Shown here piece after piece: positions 52,401 to 61,700 of a stretch of DNA of 64,000 nt; position 1 is the first letter of the stretch, and every line of letters begins with the position of its first letter. The stretch is from contig NC_060236.1 of NCBI RefSeq assembly GCF_021155775.2, forward strand, positions 17,658,519 through 17,722,518, read 5' to 3'. The position numbers and the translations under genes are program-made. This DNA comes from Neodiprion pinetum (Eukaryota; Arthropoda; Insecta; Hymenoptera; Diprionidae). Below the pieces are notes generated by a model that worked only from the letters and a program-made list of their open reading frames with translations, made no database searches and was not told the origin of the DNA.

Positions 52401-54870
52401 AAATGCATTCATATTATTGAATTACCACTTACCGCAGAAATGCATTTCCTCTAATTATTTTCGCACAATACCACAAAGTTTTTGAATAATTTTGTTCGGC
52501 GTTACATGCAAAATTGCGCTGGCTGCAGTATTTTCGCATCAGTGCGGCGTAGCCTGCAATAATAGTCAAAAGCACCCTTTTAATGCCAACGCCTGGGAAT
52601 TGAAAGCTCTCTAGGCAGAGATAAAAGGGGTCAGTCAATGATAGAGTAGACGAGCAGAGCTTTGCTTACAATTAGCCAAAAATGTATTACAACACCAGTA
52701 TGGTTTTGTTCGCGGTAAATCAGTTGTTACAATCCTGGTGGAAAAAATGCCTATGGTTGTTCTGCGAAATTCTTCAAGATTTTTCAGGAATTTTACACTA
52801 TCCGTAAAAATTAAAATAAACTGCCGCGAACTCTTGTAGAGCCGTGCGAATTCATTCACTTAGTTTCAGGTAGATAATTATCGAAAACTGTGAGTTCTTG
52901 GATATGTTGAGATACCCTAAAACTCTAAAAAAAAGAAATTATTTTTATAGAATTTCACAGAAGAATATCAATTTATAGGAATGAATATTTATACTAGCGC
53001 TTTTCAACTCTCACAAGGAAAATTTGCCGAACAGAAGATACTTAACAGTTAATAGCTCTGCATTTATAAACTCTTCTCGTCTTATTACTATAATTTTGGC
53101 TGATTTTGAGAATTTGTCACATATTTTTCTATCCTTGTCTCAATAGGTGGATCTTATGAAAAAAAAATCAAACCTTAGTCGTTTCTTTAAACTAGAAATT
53201 CTACGTTGTATACAAAATTACGAAAAACGATCGCGAAAAGCAAGCCATTCAATAATTATTCTTTAAAAACGTCGATATCCTACGTGAAATTCTTTCTCAA
53301 ACGATGAACGTCTTGCGAATTCCCTATAAAAAAAAAAAATTTCAAACGTCTGGAAACGGAGATGCATATAAACTGCACCGCAGGATACTCGGCCAAATAA
53401 ATTACCACAGTCAACTTTAAATTAAAGAGTACGCATTTTCATTTTATAACATTAGCAGTTTAAACGGTATTTGAATAAAAAATATTAGCAGTACTCTAGT
53501 AGCACACTCTTTAATCACTGCAGCGAAAACTTACCACTTGAGAATTTGCACAATTTTTCATCACTATTTTCGAAGTGCGGACAGATTATTAGTAGAGGGT
53601 ATAATATGTTCCAACTGCAATTAGAATAAATACTTTCCACTAATTACAAACTGAAATTTATGGTTGTATGTCAAATGTGTTATATACTTTGATGATTTTT
53701 CTACCATGCTTTTAAATTACCCCATTTTGATCCGGTCATTTGATTTTGTTCCAAACACTAAAGTGGAATCGCCTCTATCGTTCTGATTGTAAAACCTGCT
53801 CTCAAATTTTCAATATCTTATTTAGCGTGATTTGATTTTGTCTAGATTTATTTATATTGACCAGTAATAAACTAAGATAAACTAGGCCGATCAACGAACC
53901 CACTAATTACATAATCCGATAAAGAAAAATTCTTTTATATTGAAGTATGGACATGGCTGAGATGGTTTTTTCGACCCTGGAAATGAACGACGATGTGTGT
54001 CGCCGACGTTTGGTCTGCGAAATTGACGCCAAAACCCGAGAATTTCCACTGCTGAGTTACGCGATGGATTTCTTTTCGTAAGTATCAACCACACGGCAAC
54101 ATTTCATCGTAAATAAATAGTAAAGCCACTTGAAAAGCAGATCCGTGCACTTGCTATGCGCTTGTACTCTGCACTGAGGGAAATTTTTACTTCCGGTTAC
54201 CGCTCAGTCCTTAACTATTTTCATTTTTTACCACAATCGAAAACTACAGTTCTAAGTACAAAATGAAAATTAGTTTTGTAGTTATTTCTAGAAATTCTAG
54301 TATCTGTTACTATTCTTTCTCATTATTATCACTATTGACATATTTTCTTGTAACTGTTGCGGAAATTTAATGCTTGTGCAAAAATAAATTGACGTTAAAG
54401 CCTTGTTTAACTTAAAAAGTACAGTAAACCGAACAAACTGATTTTGCATTGCAATTACCAAAAAAGAATCGACAATAGCGCAAAATGGTTACGCGTAGCT
54501 CGTTTTTCGTAATTCCAACAATATTCAAACAGTTATTTCAACGATACCTGTTTTATTGAATTTTTCTAGTTACTGTAAGAAATGAAATTTTTCTCAGTAT
54601 GTATTTGATGTAATTCAAATGATACGCCAATTCGCGACTTACAACATGAAAAAGAAAGTCGAATTCATTATAATGTTGTTTTCTATTTTTTTTTTTTTTT
54701 TTTCTTTTCTTTCATGCAGGCATGGATTTGAAAAGTTTAAAACATCGAGTAAAGTGAAATTCAGCGACTGCGCTAAGCTTTACGCCAGTTGCGATGACGA
54801 AAAAAAATCCAGGAGAAGAAGGAAGAGATTCGTGGATAAAACCGAACACAGAAATCAATCGTCCGTGTAA
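46415..54870 (+). CDS. DM4/DM12-like secreted or membrane protein, five exons, 268 aa
   Basis: The coding exons I join are 46415-46616, 48933-49109, 51156-51300, 53946-54077 and 54720-54870. Every junction has GT-AG ends, and phases 1, 1, 2, 2 are compatible throughout, which strongly supports one gene. Residues 1-19 are a signal peptide. Residues about 30-52 are very acidic (Asp/Glu/Tyr), followed by a basic segment (KIKRKHK). Residues 69-110 are hydrophobic, with a probable membrane helix at 83-103. A Gly/Pro/Ser/Trp-rich linker follows. The C-terminal region has the four-cysteine DM4/DM12 pattern: Cys193 and Cys199 in CRRRLVCE, then Cys236 and Cys243 in DCAKLYASC. After it comes a polybasic stretch (RRRRKR). 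The family is common in arthropods and its biochemical role is unknown; the hydrophobic part recalls Osiris-type proteins. Exon 4 has a weak acceptor (TATTGAAG). All the introns except the third carry foldback or MITE sequence. The family call is by motif spacing, not by search. Confidence 0.8.
46791..47763. mobile_element. 973-bp foldback DNA element with 8-bp target duplication, in intron 1
   Basis: The arms 46791-47188 and 47366-47763 are near-identical inverted copies (398 bp each, only a handful of differences) around a 177-bp loop. The ends are TAGGCTGATTC...GAATCAGCCTA. The 8-bp word GTGTGCAT sits immediately outside both ends (46783-46790 and 47764-47771), a clean target-site duplication. 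Each arm carries the same 96-codon open frame in mirrored orientation (KLAVFFESA-ending), probably incidental. An 8-bp duplication suggests a hAT- or P-like transposase, but the terminal bases do not fit the usual hAT CAG start. High arm identity means a recent insertion or arm homogenisation. Confidence 0.9.
48172..48241. repeat. 70-nt near-perfect hairpin in intron 1
   Basis: Two 29-nt arms (48172-48200 and 48213-48241) pair with only a few mismatches around a 12-nt loop. The left arm reads TGTGCCAAAAACTGTAAAGA and continues AACAGACAG. The size is that of a pre-miRNA, but a degraded miniature transposon is equally possible. Confidence 0.5.
48274..48682 (+). repeat. MITE, family with GAAACGGTGAA ends, copy 3 (5'-truncated, interrupted)
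   Basis: It shares GATGAGATGTCAAACT, TTGTTGTGACGACTC, ACATAACCTCCATAA and GCTTGAGGTGGTCAG with the copy at 32901-33314. It ends GCGCATGCGC...CTGTTAAGTTTCGCTGTTTC, the expected right terminal repeat. The left terminal repeat is missing, and a different palindromic element (48493-48616) is inserted near its right end. It lies in intron 1 of the DM4/DM12-like gene. Confidence 0.75.
48493..48616. repeat. 124-bp palindromic MITE nested in another MITE
   Basis: The left end GGGTCGTTTATGTAATTTCA and the right end TGAAATTACGTAACAGACCC are inverted copies. The palindrome continues through CACTTTTCATATTTCCCACCA and GATTGGTT/AACCAATC. Only about 20 bp in the centre are unpaired. It splits the host MITE between its GGTGGTCAGCCT word and the terminal repeat. 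Confidence 0.8.
50160..50585 (+). repeat. 426-bp MITE with ACTGAG ends, copy 1 (intron 2)
   Basis: It begins ACTGAGAAAAATTTCATTCG and ends GAAATTTCTCTCAGT, a short terminal inverted repeat. The reverse complement at 54173-54598 is the same length and highly similar along its whole extent. A partial tandem duplication of its first 60 bp lies immediately upstream (50098-50157). Confidence 0.8.
54173..54598 (-). repeat. 426-bp MITE with ACTGAG ends, copy 2 (intron 4, inverted)
   Basis: On the minus strand it begins ACTGAGAAAAATTTCATTTC and shares GTTGGAATTACGAAAAACGA, TTGCGCTATTGTCGAT and GTTAAGGACTGAGCGGTAAC with copy 1. It is oriented opposite to copy 1, so the two can pair in the pre-mRNA. 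Confidence 0.8.
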
Positions 54871-55219
54871 ATGACTCCTGGAAGAAGAAACCTTCAGCGA
54901 TCATATTGCAAATCCTGCGGATTTTATTTGCAGGGATAACGGAACCATTGAAATTGTCAAAGATCGAAGAATTCACTAGGTTTTAATATCAAAAATTTTC
55001 TGAAGTTTGAAAAAAGTTTACAAAAACTGTCTATCACCAGATTAGTTGAAGGTCAAAAACCAAGAGCAACTAGCCCAGCGGTTTTGCCCGAAATGCTCAA
55101 CATAATTATAAGAAAAAACAATCTACATTAATAGAGATTTTTGACTCTGTCAATTCATTTTCCGAATTTATATTTATACGCTTATGCGTATATTTGGTGC
55201 TCAATTATTAAATTCATAA

Positions 55220-55225
55220 AATAAA
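55220..55225 (+). terminator. candidate poly(A) signal of the DM4/DM12-like gene
   Basis: AATAAA lies about 350 bp after the stop codon in strongly AT-rich sequence. Confidence 0.4.
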
Positions 55226-55460
55226 TAATCAGAGAAAATTATTTCAAATTCGACACAAGATTATCATTCTGTAATCATTGTTCCACTTTGTCATTTGCTG
55301 ACTTTAATTTTAAGTAATCGTTAATTATATTTATTTATTATTTATTCTTGTATTTCCATGTATACGTACGAATGTACATACGTAATGTTGTAAGTTAAAT
55401 TTAAGTTTCAAACAATTGAATCGATCAGTTTATTCGATGATTAACTGTACCACATTACCT

Positions 55461-55525
55461 CGTAATTCCACCAATATTTAAATGGTATTTGTAACGATAT
55501 CCGTTTTACTAAAAAAAATTCGACA
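55461..55525 (-). repeat. fragment of the ACTGAG MITE family
   Basis: CGTAATTCCACCAATATTTA through CGATATCCGTTTTACT matches, with substitutions, the corresponding part of the copy at 54173-54598 (CGTAATTCCAACAATATTCA ... CGATACCTGTTTTATT). It is a short, decayed third copy. Confidence 0.55.
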
Positions 55526-56881
55526 ATTTTGAAGGCATTTTTCCTTTTTTGACTATATTATATACGGAGTTGAAAAGAAAATCTCGTTTAGCGCAAATTT
55601 TTGATTTTATAGATGACCGTTTAGATGAGAGTTTTAGATTCGGCAGTAATGCTACAGCTATTACGAGAAGGGCTCATAATCTGTTTCCCAAAACGTCCGA
55701 AAAGTTTTCATGTATTTGTATCCTTCTTTTCGTACCATATTTCGGACTTGCAACTTTCCATGAACTACTCGATAACTTAGCAATAGCTCTCACAGAACTA
55801 TTAGGACGTTTCTCTAAAGTTTTAGTAACACGAACTGTTCGAGAAATTGAGCCAATTTTACGCTACATTTTGCGGAGTTTCCTTGCAATTATTTACATCG
55901 ATGTGAAATAGAAAAAAATAAATAAAAGTTACAAGAATCTGAAAATTTAAAAACTTATGTTTTTACATTTACAGAAATTGGCGTGATCAAGTACAGAATA
56001 GTATATTTTCCAACACCTAATAGTACATTAAAATAGTATAATAATAGGAACAGTGTGGAAAAACACGCTCATTCGTTGAAGGTAATAGAATATGTAAAAA
56101 CATCAAATTCAATATCACGGCTTGCTTTTTCACAGCTCTGCAGATAAGTGAAGAGTGAAACTGAAAAACCGAATGTATAGAAGCTTCTGTCAGGCGGGTG
56201 GAGCGGAGGTATGCCATGCAAATCTGACCTCTCAATGTCATGCAATAATGTATGACTCGCAAATAATTAAACTTAAAAATCGAAATAAACCAACAATATA
56301 ATTCATATTCAAATAACCCTGCGATTCCCGCGCGTGCACGGAGGAAAAAGAATTCTTCACTTCAATCTAGTATTCCTCATTTGTTCCAAATACGACGATT
56401 TAAATTCAACAATTTTGATTTAGTTAGTTTGTCAAAATGATTTAGTCAAGCAAATTCCCTAATTTAACAAAAGGCTTTCTTCTCGCGATCGAGTAAAGTA
56501 TTGATTCGAGTGAACCTTTTGACGGATTTCCGAAACTGCATCAACTAAATATCATTTTAATCCAAGTTTATGAATTGTTCCTCCAAGTCGCATGTTCGTT
56601 GACAAAAACAATCAGGTACTTCACATAAAATAAGTACAGGATTCTAGGTTACAAAATATTTACGTCGATTGTATGCCATTCTTTGTTGATCTAACCGGAC
56701 CTTGTTTAGTGTAACTGATTGAATCCAGTTGCACCAATTTGTTCACGAAGTAATATAAAAGAAACATGACGTGCTTTCAGACAAGTGGAAAATATATTCA
56801 TTGTGAGCACCAGTAGACTAGTACTATAAACGGCCACTAGGCGGTGGTCTTTCTCGCTACGGAAGCAGCTTCACAAATACT
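55526..56881. other. no supported gene
   Basis: A 120-codon plus-strand open frame (55549-55911) lies here but has no signal peptide, recognisable domain or convincing start context. The rest is AT-rich intergenic sequence. Confidence 0.45.
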
Positions 56882-57013
56882 TATAAAACAGGGTAGCCGG
56901 CTAGATAGTCAGACATGAATAATGCAACATATAAAGAGTGGACATCAGGCCTGTTACGAACGAGGACAGCATAGTATCAAGTATCGAGTGATTGAAATTG
57001 ATATCGACGACAA
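56882..57013 (+). promoter_or_regulatory. possible promoter and first exon of an unidentified gene
   Basis: TATAAAAC at 56882-56889 is followed by an initiator-like AGTCAGAC about 27 bp downstream, a 100-bp GC-richer leader, and a strong splice donor (CAA|GTAAGCAC, intron from 57014). An ATG at 56914 opens only 19 codons before a stop inside the leader. No downstream plus-strand coding exon could be matched to it in the window. Confidence 0.3.
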
Positions 57014-58700
57014 GTAAGCACAAACTATTGACATGTAGAATTTACACTTTTACATCTAGTTAGGGACACGGTATCGAATAGTAAGCATCGATAGATAATC
57101 ATAAAAGTATTGATTCCTCAATAATACGGCCATTATATCCGAAAAAAGCAAATAAATGCAAATGAACTGAGAAAGGTGATTTTCATATATTGTGTTGGGG
57201 GGGGAGGGGGGGCTTTGAAAAGCTTAACTTGAAATCACCGACCAAGATTTCGTATGAGCTTTCTCCGCCATCTTGAAATAAGGGTTAAATTTTGTTTTTT
57301 TGCGATAACTCGGCTCTTCGTCATGATACGAAAATTTCGATTACATACATTTTTTTTGGCTTTTATGACGCTCGACGATTTAGGTTATATGAATTTTTCA
57401 CCTACCGTTGCTTGTTGTTGAGATATCGAACGAGGAAGTAAAAAATTACGAGTTTGAAACTTGTTTTTTGCCGTTTTCTCCTTTCTCGTCATACATATCG
57501 AAAAAATGTCTCTTATCAAACTTGTAGAGAATTCTAATACCTGAATCCAGTTTTTTTTATTTTTTCTTTAGACAAGAATTCCCACACCAGAGCTGAGTCT
57601 ACTCATCCCTATTAAGGACTTGTTATTCGAATTAATTTCAATCAAGCTTGATCAATAGAAATTTCAGGTGCATGTGATTTATTATAGAATAGAGTATTTG
57701 CAATGGAATAGAGAAACAATGAATAATCGTATTAAAGTCCGAGTTAAAACAGTAGTCTTCAATTTGTCCCACGCAAATCGTCCTACGCGCGTTTCAGTTA
57801 CGTATCATAGTTCAGTGACATAAGCGAGCAGCATTATTCTCGTAAAAATTCTCAGCCAAAACGTAAATAATGAAAATTTTCTACTTAAACACATGTTTTA
57901 TATTAATGTTTATATATCAGTTTGTCAATAGATATTCATTGGAATGTTTACCATAGAGCCGACAACATTTTTCTAAAGACTAAAATGGTTATCGCAATAC
58001 TGTAAAAGTTAGCTTTAAGCAACTAGTTAGCAACTTTCGAAATGGTAATACCTTACTTTACTACATTTTTTTAAGTTTGCTAATGTTACATAATCTGCCT
58101 ATATATAATCTGCTTAAAATATTTTAGGTATAAAATTTCAATATAGCTTTCACGAACTTTTGTGGCAGCACAAACGGTGTTCGAAGTTACAACCAACAAT
58201 TTCGGACGAGTTCACTCAGAATTTTTTAAGTTACATACACAGATTTTTTTCAACTGGAAATCAAGATTGGATAGTTTTTACTGTTTTTGAAGTTTTTTTC
58301 TTCTGATTCGAAAAATTTACATGATAATGCTAAGCTTTTCTGTGACAGTGAAAGAAAATGTATAAGCAGAAATAATAATCTGTTCAATTGCAGAGATATT
58401 GGCAGATATCTTGCGTTTTCATATGTACTGTCTGTCAATTTTTTAAGTTTAAATTTTTATTCTATTAATAACCGAAGCACAGTATCACTTGCGTAAACCA
58501 CCTATTTAGCTTATTTTTAAATTGCGAATAATTATGGGATAAAAAATTCGACAAACACTGCTGGCGATTTGAAACAGTAAAAAATGTTGTTTAGTTAACA
58601 ATGCCGTAAATGGATATCGTACGATATGCGTACATTTCATATTACTTCATATTTATCGGATTCTGAATAATATCAAAAGCAGCATTAGGTAAATCGTTTT
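57014..58700. other. no supported gene; G-rich tract at 57197-57212
   Basis: The sequence contains a short G-run (8 G, A, 7 G) and repeat-like text at 57230-57600. A 28-codon frame at 57870 starting with a hydrophobic leader (MKIFYLNTCFILMFIYQF) is too short to call. Confidence 0.4.
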
Positions 58701-58706
58701 TTTATT
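58701..58706 (-). terminator. poly(A) signal of the CD2BP2 gene
   Basis: AATAAA on the minus strand (TTTATT on plus), about 60 bp downstream of the stop codon, the expected place for a short 3'UTR. Confidence 0.6.
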
Positions 58707-58764
58707 TTCTCTTTCTACTTCCCTGCAAATTATATTTCACTTATCAAGTCACAAGCGTTCCATA

Positions 58765-61700
58765 CTATAAATATAATTCAAAGTCGACCCTCGCTGCACT
58801 GTAAAATTGCCCTTGTTGACCAGTTCGTCGTACCCAAGCACCAGATTTAAAATATCCCTCCTTGGACCAAGCTTGCATTTGCTCCGTTGAGTGAGGTCCG
58901 TGAACCTCAGCTGTTTCATTCTGCGACCACTTCAGCTCCCATGTTACCATGTCTTCTTCAAGATCCTGCTTAACTTCTGTCGAACTCGCTTTTGATTTCT
59001 CAACTTCCATCGCCGACGAATCTTCAAAAATAATCATTCATTAGAATCTGTAATTATGGGGTGGAAGTTCGTAAAGTTAATGTAGCAATGCAAATTGGAA
59101 AAAAAATGCTAGGTATTCCGAATTTAAGGATTATACGAATTTCATCAAACCACGATAAAGTAATACATAGTCTTTTTTTGAAAATCTAAATCCCCCAAAA
59201 CTATTCTATAATTATCAAAAACTGATTTTTGTTTAAATGATTCGTTACATTAACGTTATTAACTTCAACCTCGTCTATAATTTACATACTAATTTTCAGG
59301 AATACTTTTTGAAATCTTAATTCTGATGTTGTCTCGAATAGAACAATTCTCAGGGGTAATTTGTTTCCTTAAAGAAACGTGGAATATCATAATACAATTA
59401 TACTTTCATCAGATCTGTTTGAAATGAAAACAAAATTTCGTATCGTGAGGTAAAAAATACCTGTTGGAATATTATACTTATAATTTACGCCTAATTACCG
59501 CCCAAAGGTTTACAAATCTTGCCACAGAAAGATGCATGACCTCACATACTTGCTCACAATTAGTGTATATTACACTATTCTATCTTCAAATTGAAATGAG
59601 CTTGCAAATGCAGTTAACTCAACGGTAATTGTAAAACAATCGAATTAAAATAACTGAGAATTACTTTAAATAATTTATAAATATTGAATCTATGTCTAGC
59701 ATTTTGATATTCTCATTTAGGATCGATTTTCGATATTTACTTATATTGAATAAATGTAATAATTGGCACTGTTACACATAACTCAATGAGAACTTACCAC
59801 CAGGAGCTGCATTTTCGTCAAGCTTGGCTTTTTCTTTAACATCAAAATCGTCGGAGTACATATCCAATTCCGCTTCCTGTTTCGATGGATGAGCCTGTTT
59901 CCCACTCGTCTCAATCTGCAGTGTCCCAAAAAATTATATAAATTACGAAAACGTACGTCGCGAGGATGAGTATTGAATTTTACTCCAAAAACTCAATGGG
60001 GATAAGAACAATTTCGAGTCTAACTTCACACATGTGTCTTGTACAAATCAAGCATTTCATACCAATTCGACCAGCGATCGACAGAATTCTGAAGAAAATA
60101 ACAAGCTGTTTTGAATGAATTTGAAAACTATAACATGCAAAAAAAATATGAAAAACCCTACAAGTTTACAAAACTTGGTAAAATGAACATAAGTTTCTTG
60201 CATTTCTCGAAACCTGACACCCATTTAAATTTCGAAGGATACTCCTATGTAGTGTAAATAAACAAGTACAAAGTTCAGCATGGAGTTGAAATTAGTTTGG
60301 ACTTACTTTTATTACTACTATTATCTGTATAAATTATGATTATTGTAATATAAATATTACGTATATAGTATATAATAAAAATGTTCAATATAATAATTTA
60401 ATACCTATATTTCAGAGCTGTTTCATATGACTTGACAACATAACGTGATACAACACTTTTTATAATTATGATGGAAAAAAAAAAATTCATAACTTTCAAA
60501 CTAAATCTGAACCCATGACGAAAATTACACGTATTTTCTTAGACCAAATCGAGTGTTCTCTGGAATTTTCAGTAGAAAAGAAACATGGTTTTTGGGAAAT
60601 TTAGGATACTAACTTTTTAATTAATTTTTGTCAACTTTGAGGGGTTTCTATATTGTTTCCCTGTTGCAATTCGTCAAAATGATGAATACATCGGTTTTTG
60701 CGACGACAAATGTTTTAGTTAGAGATCCACATGGTATAATTATTTTGTGCTAAAGAATGTAATACGTTAAAAAATCAAGATGGTATAGAATGGCTTACAT
60801 GCAGTGTTTTCTCAATGCAATAAATACAGTTACATGTTAAGTAATCAAACTTACTGAGGATATTTATAAAAATAGTGCATACCTTTTTTTTAATTTGTTC
60901 ATAACTTTCCTCGTATATATCCATGTTACCGGTCCGTGTCAAAAGTTCGTTTGCAAACTCTGTTAACTGTGTTATTTTTTCAGCATTTTCATTAGTTTCT
61001 ATACCGGCTTGTGCTTCTTTTTTCTTTTTCCATCGTTCTGCAGTGGTCATTCTTTTGTTTCCTTTGCCTAAATATCATGGAAAATCATAGGTGAATATAC
61101 TGCACGAAGAACTGTCAGTTGCATCAAAACAGCAACTTTTAGGTAAAATCATAACGAGAAATGTCTACTGTATTTGTTATCATGAAATGTGTTGAATCAA
61201 AACTTTGACAACAACCAGGTACATATCTTGTGAATCCGAAAAATAGGTGAAATCAATTTGTAATTTGGAAATAAAATCCAACTATTCGACGGGGATGCGA
61301 CACAATTTGTTTGAATACTTCTCTACTTCTGATTAGAAAACAATGGTGGGCCGTACTTCGAAGAAATCCATAAGCTTTGAATTCTCCACAAATTTTTCTC
61401 GAATTTGATACGTGACTTTTCACTTTCAATTCATTATAATTTACTGCTACTTATTTAGACATAATTCATTGTGAAGTGATTTACTTGGTTGTTTAAATAA
61501 TTTTTTTTCATGCGCTTCCTTTTCCTCCTCAATATTGTTCACTACTTCCGACATTTGTCTAGCATGACAATTTGCCACTGTCTTAAAAATGACCAAAAAT
61601 AATTGATTGTGTATTAAATCGATTGTTGTATCCCGATTATCAAGTATCATCGCAAACTTGATTAGCGACCAACTCAGTTATTTATCCTCACAATCAGTTT

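Noticed and set aside
55549..55911. 120-codon plus-strand open frame
   Set aside because: No signal peptide, domain, splice context or start context; adjacent to a decayed MITE fragment. Left as chance unless transcripts support it.
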